Source of the DNA: Peptococcaceae bacterium BRH_c4b
GTDB lineage: Bacteria > Bacillota > Desulfotomaculia > Desulfotomaculales > Desulfocucumaceae
Reading direction: 5' to 3'
Assembly (NCBI GenBank): GCA_000961595.1
Contig: LADO01000011.1
Coordinates: forward strand, 1-53,884
Length of the DNA stretch: 53,884 nucleotides
Part shown: piece by piece, positions 1 to 7,504 of the stretch
How positions within the stretch are numbered: position 1 is the stretch's first letter
Layout of the letters: each line of letters begins with the position of its first letter
The notes under the pieces: generated by a model
What the model saw: only the letters and a program-made list of their open reading frames with translations
The model's database searches: none
What the model was told of the DNA's origin: nothing
Position numbers and translations under genes: made by a program

Positions 1-165
1 ATACCGTGCAAAACAAGATAACCCTTAAGGTATTTCTCGGCGGATTGATGGCAGTGATAGCAGATAATTCACAGGGACAGGATGCATGTTGAGTAAATAT
101 TCGGCACTGCTTAAATCCATTTCCGCAAGCCTTTGCCATTCCTGCGCGCGGGTGTGCTTATCCAT
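1..165 (-). pseudogene. HEPN-domain protein, N-terminal part, frameshifted and cut by the window edge
   Basis: The minus strand from the ATG at 165 reads MDKHTRAQEWQRLAEMDLSS and continues AEYLLNMHPVPV, a typical HEPN-domain start. The frame then breaks near 67-72. The expected continuation, ICYHCHQSAEKYLKGYLVLHG, is intact in another frame out to position 1. So about one base has been gained or two lost, or there is a sequencing error. The start overlaps the end of the MNT gene (158-481) by 8 bases, the usual MNT-then-HEPN order of a toxin-antitoxin pair. The C-terminal half with the RNase motif lies outside the window. HEPN proteins of this class are usually RNA-cleaving toxins or, in some pairs, substrates modified by the MNT partner. 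Confidence 0.7.
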
Positions 166-481
166 ACAGCACCATGCCCTCTTGGGCTATTTGCCGCTCA
201 ATGGTGGGAGTGGATTTGCGTTGGTTAAACTTATTTTTTTTGCTGACTATCACATCCACAGGCATTGTTTTTTTATCCCGGATTGCTCTGTGGATCAACC
301 TCATTGCGTCAATTTCCCGAAGATCTGTATTCTCTGACATCACCACATAAATATCCAGGTCTGAATCAGCATGCGGCGTACCGCTTGCGTAGGAGCCGAA
401 CAGGAATATCTGCTCCACGGGAATGGTGTTCACGATGATATCTTTAAGGATGTTCAACTCATCCCGGATTCGTTTTTCCAT
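158..481 (-). CDS. MNT-type minimal nucleotidyltransferase (antitoxin candidate)
   Basis: A 107-residue protein of the minimal nucleotidyltransferase family. The core motif is GSYASGTPHADSDLD at about residues 29-43, which fits the family pattern GSX10DXD. The two aspartates bind metal for nucleotide transfer. A second acidic position (PVDVIV, about residue 75) completes the usual fold. The start is supported by a GGAGGTG ribosome site a few bases upstream. It precedes and overlaps a HEPN gene by 8 bases; in such pairs the MNT protein neutralises the HEPN toxin, in studied cases by adding AMP groups. The partner here appears frameshifted, so the pair may be inactive. Family assignment is firm; target and activity are inferred. 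Confidence 0.85.
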   Translation of the reverse strand: MEKRIRDELNILKDIIVNTIPVEQIFLFGSYASGTPHADSDLDIYVVMSENTDLREIDAMRLIHRAIRDKKTMPVDVIVSKKNKFNQRKSTPTIERQIAQEGMVLYG

Positions 482-880
482 ATCGGCACCTCCCTCTATT
501 TTCAGTATATCCCGGCAGTTTCAGTATTACTACCTAGCGTAGATATAACTATTATATCATAATTTTTGGAAAAAAGTAAGGAATCAGCTCGCATAAAAAT
601 CTCCTAAAATAATCCATCGTTCTCTGTGGAAGTCCTCGAACTTTTCGGTGGCGCAGTTACACACACAACAGGGGCGTCTTTTCTTTCCAACAGATATGGT
701 CATTATATACAGCAATTTCCGGTCAGGCAATTCCGTCAGCTTTTGGGCTTTTTGGCTCAGCCGCAACAGTTAGACATCCTTCTTAAGAAAAGTAGGATTT
801 TGGGATTTGATGTCAAATGTTTTATAATAAGGTTTTTTTGCTGTTATAGGCCATTTAAATCTGAGTAAGGAGGTCCAAAG
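482..880. other. Intergenic stretch between the MNT gene and the Wadjet remnant
   Basis: No convincing gene. A 60-codon open frame on the minus strand (584-766) contains CCVCNCATEKF but has no ribosome site and no recognisable family; it might be the tail of a lost gene. The last bases hold the ribosome site AAGGAGGT (867-874) that serves jetA. Confidence 0.4.
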
Positions 881-2373
881 ATGACCCCTGATAATCAGTC
901 GGGACATCGCATGAGCACAGGCCTCCCCCTGGATTATGACACCCTGGAGACCATGCGCCGCAGCCATCCTGCTTGGCGACTCTTGATAGCCGACCACGCG
1001 CCCCTCATTATCAGCTTTTTATACCGCGTCTTTGTTGTGCCCAACATCCGTGGCATCGCCCAGGCGGAGTTAACCGCCAAATTAGAGGACGAGCTGTTCC
1101 AACTAAGGGAGTCACGGGGCGAGGACGTTTTTTCCCGATCGGCCTCCAAGTACCTGGAAGAATGGGCACAAGACGGTCGCGGGTGGTTACGCAAGTACTA
1201 CCCGCCCGGCTCGGATGAAGCCCATTTCGATTTGACCCCGGCCACCGAGAAGGCCCTGACCTGGCTGGAAAGCCTTACCCAGCGGGCCTTCGTTGGCACT
1301 GAGTCACGTCTTTTGACAGTCTTCGAGCTCCTACGGCAGATAGTAGCTGGCAGCCAAACCGATCCGCAGTTGCGCATCGAAGACCTGCAACAGCGAAAAA
1401 AAGAGATAGATGTAGAGATAAAACGCATCCAGGACGGTGAGGCGCCCTTACTGGATGAGACGGCCCTGAAGGATCGCTTTCAGCAGTTAGCGACCACGGC
1501 CCGGGAGCTTTTGAGCGATTTCCGCGAAGTGGAGGAAAACTTTCGGTTGCTGGACCGCACCACACGGGAGCGTATCGCCCTGTGGGAGGGAGCCAAGGGC
1601 GGCCTTTTGGAATCGGTTTTTGGTGAGCGCGATACCATCGCGGATTCCGACCAGGGCAAAAGTTTCCGCGCCTTCTGGGATTTCTAAATGGATCCCCACC
1701 GGCAGGAGGAGCTCTCGACTCTCTTGGACTTCGCATTCACCTTGCCTGCCATCCGCACCATGGGGCCGGATGCCCGGCTGAAACGGATCCACTACGACTG
1801 GCTGGAGGCCGGGGAACACACCCAGCGCACCGTGGCTTTGTTGTCCCAGCAACTGCGTCGCTTCCTAGACGACCAGGTATGGCTGGAGAACCGACGCATC
1901 ATGCAGGTACTGCATGAGATTGAGGCTCATGCCCTGGCCATCCGCCATGCCCCGCCATCAGGCCCCTTTATGGAACTTGATGACACCGGGCCGGACCTGG
2001 CTCTGCCGATGGTAAGGCCTCTGTTTTCCCCGCCGCTGCCATCACCGACCAGGTACTGGAGGACGGCGACGTCTCGATCCCGGCCGACATCCTTTTCGAG
2101 CAAGTGATAGTGGACAAAGCCAGTCTGGTAGCCAGGATCCGCCGGGCTTTGATGGGGCAGGAGCAGATCACCCTGGCGGAGCTGTTGGCGGAATATCCGC
2201 TAGAACACGGTTTGGCGGAACTCGTTGCCTACCTGACCCTGACTGGGGAAATGCCGTTCACGGCCATCTTCGATGAAAGCTTTTCCGAAGTGGCCTATTG
2301 GATTGATGCGGAGGGGGTGCATAAAAATGCTAGACTGCCGCGTGTCATCTTCACCCGGGAAAGATCGGCCTGA
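881..2373 (+). pseudogene. jetA: jetA (Wadjet subunit, DUF3375), broken by a stop codon and a frameshift
   Basis: Three adjacent reading frames together make one full-length JetA of roughly 495 residues. Part 1 (881-1687) starts after AAGGAGGT and runs from SHPAWRLLIADHAP to RAFWDF, ending in TAA. Part 2 continues in the same frame at 1688 with MDPHRQEELSTLLDF and IHYDWLEAGEHTQRTVA, so the TAA is a nonsense change inside the gene. Near 2010-2035 the frame shifts: after RPLFSP the expected AAAITDQVLEDGDVSIPADI is in another frame, which continues as part 3 (to 2373) with VDKASLVARIRRAL and ends [13 protein letters not shown]. JetA is the kleisin-like core subunit of the MukBEF-related Wadjet complex that cuts circular plasmids. 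Two independent lesions argue for real decay, since jetC is also truncated. Confidence 0.85.
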
Positions 2374-2962
2374 ACTCGACGGCCAAAACATCTCGGAGGT
2401 TCTAATCGCGTTGCTGAAAGGGGTCATATACCGGGACACCCACCCGGAGCTTTGGTCCGCCTTGCGGGGGTTGCAAGCTACGGTTCGCGACTACGTGGCC
2501 GTCCTCGGCCTCGAACTTTTGCTGAACGAAGCGGAAGGATACGCGTGGCTGCGTAGTCGGCCCGCTCTTGAGGGGACGCCCGTATTGCCCCGGTTGGTGG
2601 TCAAACGCCAGCTCTCCTTCCCTGTGAGCCTGCTGTTAGCCCTCCTGCGCAAGAAACTGGCCGAGTTCGACGCTACCGGAGGCGACACCCGTCTGATCCT
2701 CTCCCGGGATCATGTGGTGGAACTGGTCCGCGTGTTCCTGCACTCCGGCACGAACGAGGCCCGGATGGTGGACCAGCTGGATGCCCATTTGAATAAGATC
2801 TGCGAACTCGGCTTCCTGCGCCGCCTGCGTGGCAATGATAACCTATTCGAAGTGCGCCGCATCCTGAAGGCCTTCGTCGACGCGCAATGGCTGGGCGAGT
2901 TTGAGCAGCGCCTGGCGGAATATCGGAGCCATATGGTCGGCGGAGAGGGAGATGTGGAATGA
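2327..2962 (+). CDS. jetB: JetB (Wadjet subunit, DUF4194)
   Basis: A 211-residue protein of the JetB/MukE-like DUF4194 family. Recognisable stretches are [43 protein letters not shown] (about residues 50-75) and [12 protein letters not shown] near the C-terminus. The ATG at 2327 was chosen because GAGGGGG lies 9 bases upstream; the frame is open 18 codons further upstream, but that part overlaps the end of jetA. The stop overlaps the jetC start (ATGA), as in working jet operons. In the Wadjet complex JetB binds the JetA kleisin and helps clamp DNA. This frame is intact, but with jetA broken, jetC cut short and no jetD in the window, it has probably lost its role. Confidence 0.85.
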   Translation: MLDCRVSSSPGKDRPELDGQNISEVLIALLKGVIYRDTHPELWSALRGLQATVRDYVAVLGLELLLNEAEGYAWLRSRPALEGTPVLPRLVVKRQLSFPVSLLLALLRKKLAEFDATGGDTRLILSRDHVVELVRVFLHSGTNEARMVDQLDAHLNKICELGFLRRLRGNDNLFEVRRILKAFVDAQWLGEFEQRLAEYRSHMVGGEGDVE

Positions 2963-3267
2963 GTATCGCCAAAAAAATCGAAAACATCCGGCTCGATTTC
3001 GCCGACCGGGACGCTCAGGCCGGCTACCGTCTCCATCGGCTGGAGGTTTACAATTGGGGCACTTTTGACCGCAGAGTCTGGACGTTTAAACTGGACGGGA
3101 ACAACGCCCTTCTTACCGGCGACATCGGTTCCGGGAAGTCCACCCTGGTGGATGCCGTTACCACCCTCCTGATCCCCCCACAGCGCATCACGTACAACAA
3201 GGCGGCGGGGGCGGAGGTCAAGGAGCGTAGCCTGCGCTCCTACGTCCTGGGGCATGACGGTGCCTGA
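2959..3267 (+). pseudogene. jetC: jetC (Wadjet SMC-like ATPase), truncated after Walker A
   Basis: Only the first ~98 residues of a protein usually over 1000 residues long. The N-terminal ATPase half is clear: [18 protein letters not shown] and the Walker A motif GDIGSGKST (about residues 54-62), then RSLRSYVLG, which normally continues with a KSER-like stretch. Similarity stops at about 3253. The frame then runs into GGTGCCTGACCCTTAACTT, a repeat also seen at 9811, and ends. The coiled coils, signature motif and Walker B are missing, as is the jetD nuclease gene. The start overlaps jetB by four bases. The break coincides with the beginning of the ssrA-scar region, so the loss was probably caused by an insertion or deletion there. 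Confidence 0.9.
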
Positions 3268-3291
3268 CCCTTAACTTTTTTAACTTATTTG
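3256..3291. repeat. GGTGCC / TTAACTT repeat at the jetC break
   Basis: The sequence GGTGCCTGACCCTTAACTT followed by TTTAACTTA matches 9813-9845 with few changes. It is also half of the palindrome at 36113-36160. It marks the exact end of jetC homology, and each of the two copies here is followed by a hairpin terminator and ssrA-like 3' sequence. Confidence 0.7.
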
Positions 3292-3302
3292 AGTTAGTAA
3301 AG

Positions 3303-3329
3303 AAAAAACCGCCTATTTCAGGCGGTTTC
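3303..3329 (-). terminator. Intrinsic terminator of the leftmost ssrA remnant
   Basis: On the minus strand AAACCGCCTgaaatAGGCGGTTTTTT forms a 9-bp stem followed by a T run. It lies just downstream of the 3' end of ssrA remnant A, as the 10664-10691 hairpin does for the intact ssrA. Confidence 0.75.
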
Positions 3330-3348
3330 GTCCATTCTTTTTTGATAT

Positions 3349-3550
3349 TGGTGGAGGCGGGGGCATCTTAATTCAGTGTCCGAGAGAACCACTACAGGAG
3401 TGTCTCGCAAGCGCTGCGCTGCAGTTTGCATCTCGCTCCTTTGGCGACTACAGTTGGCCTTCGCGGGAGTGATCTCGATAATTATCCCGTCAGGCCTCCG
3501 AGAATTGGCCTGAAAGCTAGCCCGTTTAAGTACGCCCCAGACCAGGCTAA
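3349..3550 (-). pseudogene. ssrA: ssrA (tmRNA) 3' remnant A
   Basis: About 200 bases matching the 3' two-thirds of the intact tmRNA at 10697-11048, same strand. It begins TGGTGGAGGCGGGGG, the complement of the CCA end and acceptor stem. It keeps GTCCGAgAGAAC, CCTCCGAGAATTGGC and the AGCCCGTTTAA stretch. The T-arm (AGTCGAACCC in the intact gene) is replaced by CATCTTAATT, and the tag and 5' domain are missing, so it cannot work. The pseudoknot stem reads TCAGGCC/GGCCTGA where the intact gene has TTAAGCC/GGCTTAA. That paired change is shared with copy B, so A and B descend from a different tmRNA lineage than the resident gene. Confidence 0.85.
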
Positions 3551-3662
3551 GCTATACTAAATTCATATCATAATACCCAATATATACCAGGCAAGGCAAG
3601 AACCGTCCCTACTTGCCCACACTGCATTGAGAAAATTTGTTGCTAATATACCACAAAACAAA
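3551..3662. other. Spacer between two ssrA remnants
   Basis: Short AT-rich spacer with no gene. It contains AAGAACCGTCCCT (about 3599-3611), which recurs inverted near 8788 as AGGGACGGTTCTT. Confidence 0.4.
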
Positions 3663-3698
3663 AACTGCCGCATTATTTTTTTGCAATGCGACAGTTTT
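3663..3698 (-). terminator. Intrinsic terminator of ssrA copy B
   Basis: On the minus strand AAAACTGTCGCATT, a short loop, then AATGCGGCAGTTTTTGTTTTG: a long stem with a T-rich tail directly after the 3' end of ssrA copy B. Confidence 0.75.
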
Positions 3699-3709
3699 CG
3701 ACAGGCGGG

Positions 3710-3940
3710 GGCATCTTAATCAAATGTCCGAAAGAACGACCACAGGAGTGTCTCCGAGCGCAGACTGTGATTTGAATTTCGCGCCCTTGGCGGCCACAGT
3801 CAGCCTCCTTGGGAGCTATCTCGATAATTGTCCCGCCAGGCCTCCGAGAATTGGCCTGAAAGCCAGCCCGTTTAAGTGACCCCCTAGCCCGGGCCACGGG
3901 CCCAGCTCAGGTAGGAGGTTAACTGCTAATTAGGGGATAT
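3710..3940 (-). pseudogene. ssrA: ssrA (tmRNA) copy B, 3' part, separated from its 5' part at 8830-8912
   Basis: About 230 bases aligned with the intact tmRNA from its 3' end back to the tag stop codon. Conserved stretches include TGTCCGAAAGAACGACCACA, CCTCCGAGAATTGGCC and GGGCCACGGGCCCA. On the minus strand it begins with the TAA stop of the tag reading frame (TAATTAGCAG; the intact gene has TAATTGCAG). Just before that stop it is joined to tolC-like coding sequence. The complementary 5' piece, ending in the last tag codon, lies at 8830-8912 on the other strand and is joined to the tail of the tolC-like gene. The T-arm is replaced as in remnant A, so even when joined this copy would be defective. 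Confidence 0.88.
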
Positions 3941-4219
3941 TACTTCGGACTTGGTGGCCATGCCGATATCAAATTTTACCTGAGTTATCTTGTAGCCCTG
4001 CTCTGCGGTGGCTAGGCTGGCCGTCAGGCCGCTGTAGGTGTCCTCCAATTGCCTTAGGGAGTAATACAGCGTTCTTAGCGATTTGGCCAACTCTATTTTT
4101 TGGTCGGCCAGCCTGTTTTGCCAGTATGCGTTTTCGTCAGCCAAGTCAGCCACTTTTTTCTTTTTCTCAGCCAGCAGCACCGCGTTATAAGATTGTTTTA
4201 CAGAGTAGGCAATAGTACC
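3941..4219 (-). pseudogene. tolC-like gene 2, N-terminal/middle fragment fused to ssrA
   Basis: A helical fragment including TIAYSVKQSYNAVLLAEKKK and QGYKITQVKFDIGMATKSEV, typical of the long periplasmic-barrel helices of TolC/outer-membrane-factor family proteins, which Desulfotomaculum-type bacteria encode widely. The homology ends at about 3941, exactly where ssrA copy B begins. Its C-terminal part (QLELEKLKQQMLDLNIQHDN ... AFDKPW) is found at 8913-9025 on the + strand. The fragment follows the stop of tolC-like gene 1 in the same frame, so its own N-terminus was lost in an earlier deletion. Confidence 0.8.
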
Positions 4220-4505
4220 CTATTCCCCTGCAGTCGAGGAAGAAGCTGCTGAAGCGGCCCATGGCTTCTGGAAAGCGAGCTTAGCATAAGCGTGCTGAAC
4301 GTTCAATTCTACCAGGTTATTTTTTTGCCTCTGCCACCGCCGTCTCCCTTTCCGTGAGGTTCTCCAGCGTAATCATTCCAAGTTCGTAAGAGAGTTTGGC
4401 CACCCGCATGGCCTCTTCGGCTCCGGCCAACGCCTTTTCAGCTGCCAGTCGCCCCGCCTCCAGGTTGCGTACGGTGTAATATAAGCCATATGTAGCCAGT
4501 CTCAC
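4220..4505 (-). pseudogene. tolC-like gene 1, C-terminal fragment with a frameshift
   Basis: Reads RLATYGLYYTVRNLEAGRLA and KLSYELGMITLENLTERETA, then AVAEAKK and a stop. The expected continuation (NNLVELNVQHAYAKLAFQKP, W, then an Ala/Ser-rich end) follows in another frame after a run of seven T (4320-4326), so one base was lost in the homopolymer. This is the C-terminal third of a TolC-like efflux or stalk protein. No start, signal peptide or N-terminal domain is present, so it is a remnant. Confidence 0.78.
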
Positions 4506-4557
4506 AACAATAACATGGCAATTTTTTTCACACTAACTTAGGTACCCGGTACCCAGC

Positions 4558-5118
4558 TTAATTCAGCTCAGCCTTCAGCCTCCGGACGGTTTCCTGGTCC
4601 AGGCCGGTTATCTCAGCAACGACGTCTTCCGGCAATCCCCTTTTCAGGGCCGCCCTGGCGGTTTCCACTGCTTTTTTCATTTCGCCTTCTTTTATGCCTT
4701 CTTTTATGCCTTCCTGCCAGCCTTCCTTGATGCCTTCCTGCCTGATCCACTGCTCGATCTGGGTCATTTTCAACACCTCCAGCAGCCTTTTTTTATAGTC
4801 TTCCGACATGAACCGATCAGTCACCGCCACCAGTGCGCCGATGACGAATGTTTTGATTTCTCCGGCTATGTTCTTAGCCAGTTCCGCCGCCTGTACGGCC
4901 ATTTGGTCTTCGGTCAGGCTGCTCTTCATCAGGGGCAGGAATACCAGCTTCAGTATTTCTTCTTCATGCTTGCTCAATCCTGGGTGTGTTCAGGCCGAAT
5001 ATCTTCAGCGTCTTGTCCTTGAACGTCCCGGCCATCGCTTTCATGATCACGTCGTTTGCCTGCCTGGTTACCTCGGCTTCCAATTCGACACCTTCTTCTA
5101 CACCTTCTTTTGGGGTTA
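4558..5118 (-). pseudogene. Rpn/PD-(D/E)XK recombination-promoting nuclease family, internally deleted
   Basis: The open part (4558-4977, 139 residues from a TTG) is the C-terminal half of an Rpn-family protein: a helical region with FVIGALVAVTDRFMSEDYKK, then a run of IKEG/WQEG repeats (about residues 82-98) and a C-terminal stretch PEDVVAEITGLDQETVRRLK. Upstream on the same strand, in another frame, is the family N-terminus (AEVTRQANDVIMKAMAGTFK, DKTLKIFGL). The two are joined at about 4975 with the central nuclease core missing. Rpn proteins are DNA endonucleases that promote recombination and are often mobile. This copy lacks the catalytic region and is dead. Confidence 0.75.
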
Positions 5119-5433
5119 TTATATCAATTATACTGCATCTGCCCGTCTGAGTGAAGGGCTTTAAAAAGGGACGGGCTGCTTTTTAGACTGAAGATTTATG
5201 ATGAAAAAGCAGCCTACCCCCTTTTCTTTCCCGGACCACGGGCCGGGTCTATAGAAAGATTTATTTCAATAACTTAATAGCTTAGGTACCCGGCACCGGT
5301 TGGTCGAACCATCCCCGTCGACACATGACGGACTTGTCAACAACGTCCCCAATTTGTCCTCAATAATAATTAAAACGATCCGATAAAACTTAGTAGAGAA
5401 AAAAGTAAAAGTGGGTGTATTGTTATTTTTTTT
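5119..5433. other. Intergenic region before sigI
   Basis: No gene seen. It contains GGTACCCGGCACCGG (about 5284-5298), a relative of the GGTGCC palindromes; CTTAGGTACCCGGTACCCAG at 4537-4556 is similar. A short hairpin-like GGACCACGGGCCGGGTC lies at 5235-5251. The region should hold the sigI promoter, but I could not identify it by eye. Confidence 0.4.
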
Positions 5434-6171
5434 GATAGATCAAGAAAAGCGCCCGGAGATATTGACGTTCTTTTAAGCAGGGCAAGAAAAGGCGACGGCG
5501 ACGCCAGGGAAGAATTAATCGAAGGGCGCCAAAAATTTATTGAAAAAACAGTTGCCCGCCACACCCGTACTTATTCGGATATAAAAAGCAGGGATGAGTA
5601 CAGCGTAGGGCTGATGGCCTTCAACGAAGCTATCGATAAATTTGACCCGCGCCACAACCGCGCTTTTCTTTCTTTCGCCGGCGATGTGATTAAAATGCGG
5701 ATTATAGACTATTGCAGAAAAAATAAGGCAGGAGTGAACTGCGTCCCCTTCTCCAGCTTTGAATGTTCGGAAGAACTCTCTTTCGACCGCCCGCAAGCCG
5801 GCTCTTTCGACCCGGTAGGGGAAAGGGTGGAGCGGGAAAGCGATATGAATTCCTTTCTGGCCCAGTTAAAAGAATTTAAAATAAGCCTGGACGACCTGGT
5901 GAAAAACACCCCCAAGCACCGGGACTCACGCCTGCTTTCAATAAAGATTGCCCGAATCATCGCCGGTGATCCAGTATTGCTGAGCGGTTTGCATAAAAAA
6001 AAGGTAATTCCTTTAAAAAAACTGTTGGAAAAAATTGAAGTTAACCCCAAAACCGTGGAAAGGCACCGAATATATATTATAACAATATGCCTTCTGTTCA
6101 CCGGCAACCTGGAAAACCTGAAAGGCTACATCGAACAGACAGAAGAAAGGGGTGGGAACGATGGTTTATGA
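5434..6171 (+). CDS. sigI: RNA polymerase sigma factor SigI
   Basis: A SigI-type sigma factor of about 245 residues. The N-terminal region 2 reads RSRKAPGDIDVLLSRARKGD, KFIEKTVARHTRTYSDIKSR, then NEAIDKFDPRHNRAFLSFAG and IIDYCRKN. The SigI C-terminal domain with its helix-turn-helix follows (PLKKLLEKIEVNPKTVERHR). The first ATG is at 5614, but that would remove most of region 2. The frame is open and clearly coding back to about 5434, with no ATG, GTG or TTG in frame. A GTG at about 5413 is out of frame across a run of eight T (5426-5433). So either the homopolymer carries a one-base indel or an ATT start is used. The gene ends inside the start of rsgI, its anti-sigma factor. SigI factors respond to heat or to extracellular polysaccharide. 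Confidence 0.85.
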   Translation, partial: DRSRKAPGDIDVLLSRARKGDGDAREELIEGRQKFIEKTVARHTRTYSDIKSRDEYSVGLMAFNEAIDKFDPRHNRAFLSFAGDVIKMRIIDYCRKNKAGVNCVPFSSFECSEELSFDRPQAGSFDPVGERVERESDMNSFLAQLKEFKISLDDLVKNTPKHRDSRLLSIKIARIIAGDPVLLSGLHKKKVIPLKKLLEKIEVNPKTVERHRIYIITICLLFTGNLENLKGYIEQTEERGGNDGL

Positions 6172-7390
6172 GGGTACGGTGGTTGGCCTAAAAAAACGAT
6201 CTGCCGTGGTTATGACCGGCGACTGCCAGTTTAAAGAGATAAAGAGGACACCCGCCATGTCTAGCGGCCTTAAAGTCCACTTTACCGACGCCGACCTTTT
6301 CAAACCAGCCATCAAAGCCCCCCTGCGCTTTACCGCCATTGCCGCTTCCCTGCTGGTTTGCTTTGTGTTGGCCTATTCACTTCTACAAGAGATTACAGGT
6401 AAGCGCGTTTTTGCCTACATCAGCCTAGAAGTTAACCCCGCCCTGGAAATATCTCTGGATAAGGAAATGAAGGTCATTAAAGCGACCGGCCTCAACCGGG
6501 ACGGCCAGGACGTAGCCAAAGGGCTGAAAATACGGGGGCAAGACGCCGGTGAGGCGGTTCAGGCCGCGCTCAGCGCATGCGTGGAGAGCGGCTACATTAA
6601 CGGTGACCACAACCGGGTGCTTATTGCCACTACTTTTACTGTAAAAAATGATGAACTGCAGGAGGAACTGGACTACCGGATCTGGGAGGCTGCCCGTAAG
6701 GGTGTGGCGGCGAGCCCAAGCGAGGCCTCGGTGTATATTTTTAATGCCGATCCTGCCTTGAGAGAGCAGGCCCTTAAGAAAGGAGTATCCGCAGCCCGCT
6801 ACCTGCTCTGGCAGGATGCGCAAAGCAACGGCCTCCAATGCGATCTTGACGGCCCGCTATCCGGCCCCGGTTTCAGCCGGTCGGCCAACAGACTATCGCT
6901 TCCGTTTGCTGAAAGGGTCGTCCCGGATAACCATGCCGCCCCCGACCCGGTTCCTCCGTCCATGCTCAATGGCTGGGTAAATCAGGCTCCCTCCTCCCCT
7001 GGTTCCGAGGCGGCCCCTGGCAACTCCGGCAACCAATTTAGAGGCGAGTTTATCCCACCGGGTACAGGCGAGAACACAGATAACGGTAAAGAAAAACGCA
7101 GCGGCAGGCCGGGCGATTCCGGGGATACCACCCCGGCAGGCCCCGGCAAAACGCAAACAACAAATGGCGGTCTCGTTACGCCCGCCACAGACGTTAAGGA
7201 TAACAAGCCCGCCCCCGACCCGGTGGTATCCCCCGGTGGGGCTAACAATAACAGGCCGACATCCTCCAGCGATGCCGCTAACTCTACAAACAATAGCCCC
7301 TCATTAAGCGACCCCGCCGGTGGAGCTAAAGTAGGCGGCTCCAGTTCGGGTGGAGGCAGTAGCTCAGGTTCCGGCGGCAGTGGGTGGTAA
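6161..7390 (+). CDS. rsgI: Anti-sigma-I factor, RsgI family
   Basis: About 409 residues. The N-terminal RsgI domain (MVYEGTVVGLKKRSAVVMTG, residues 1-40) binds SigI in the cytoplasm. One membrane helix follows (FTAIAASLLVCFVLAYSLL, about 65-83), then an extracellular domain with YISLEVNPALEISLDKEMKV, the conserved periplasmic part of RsgI proteins. The last ~170 residues are a low-complexity Pro/Gly/Ser/Asn-rich tail ending GGSSSGGGSSSGSGGSGW, with no recognised carbohydrate-binding or protease module. The ATG at 6161 was chosen for the AAAGGGG site upstream; a GTG at 6152 is possible. It overlaps sigI by 11 bases, the usual coupled arrangement. The signal sensed is unknown. Confidence 0.88.
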   Translation: MVYEGTVVGLKKRSAVVMTGDCQFKEIKRTPAMSSGLKVHFTDADLFKPAIKAPLRFTAIAASLLVCFVLAYSLLQEITGKRVFAYISLEVNPALEISLDKEMKVIKATGLNRDGQDVAKGLKIRGQDAGEAVQAALSACVESGYINGDHNRVLIATTFTVKNDELQEELDYRIWEAARKGVAASPSEASVYIFNADPALREQALKKGVSAARYLLWQDAQSNGLQCDLDGPLSGPGFSRSANRLSLPFAERVVPDNHAAPDPVPPSMLNGWVNQAPSSPGSEAAPGNSGNQFRGEFIPPGTGENTDNGKEKRSGRPGDSGDTTPAGPGKTQTTNGGLVTPATDVKDNKPAPDPVVSPGGANNNRPTSSSDAANSTNNSPSLSDPAGGAKVGGSSSGGGSSSGSGGSGW

Positions 7391-7449
7391 AAAAATTTGT
7401 TTTTATACCCCCAAAAAATATCGTCATTCCCGAAAATAGATGTAAGAGA

Positions 7450-7480
7450 AAAAACTTGCCTTCCCAGGAGGCAGGTTTTT
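7450..7480 (+). terminator. Intrinsic terminator after rsgI
   Basis: AACTTGCCTtcccaggAGGCAGGTTTTT: 9-bp stem followed by a T run. It separates rsgI from the next gene, whose ribosome site begins about 13 bases further on. Confidence 0.8.
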
Positions 7481-7504
7481 AAAAAAACAGACGGAGGTAT
7501 GATT

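Noticed and set aside
3637-3897. Short open frames on both strands over 3637-3897
   Set aside because: They cover ssrA copy B, an RNA gene remnant, so they are not coding.
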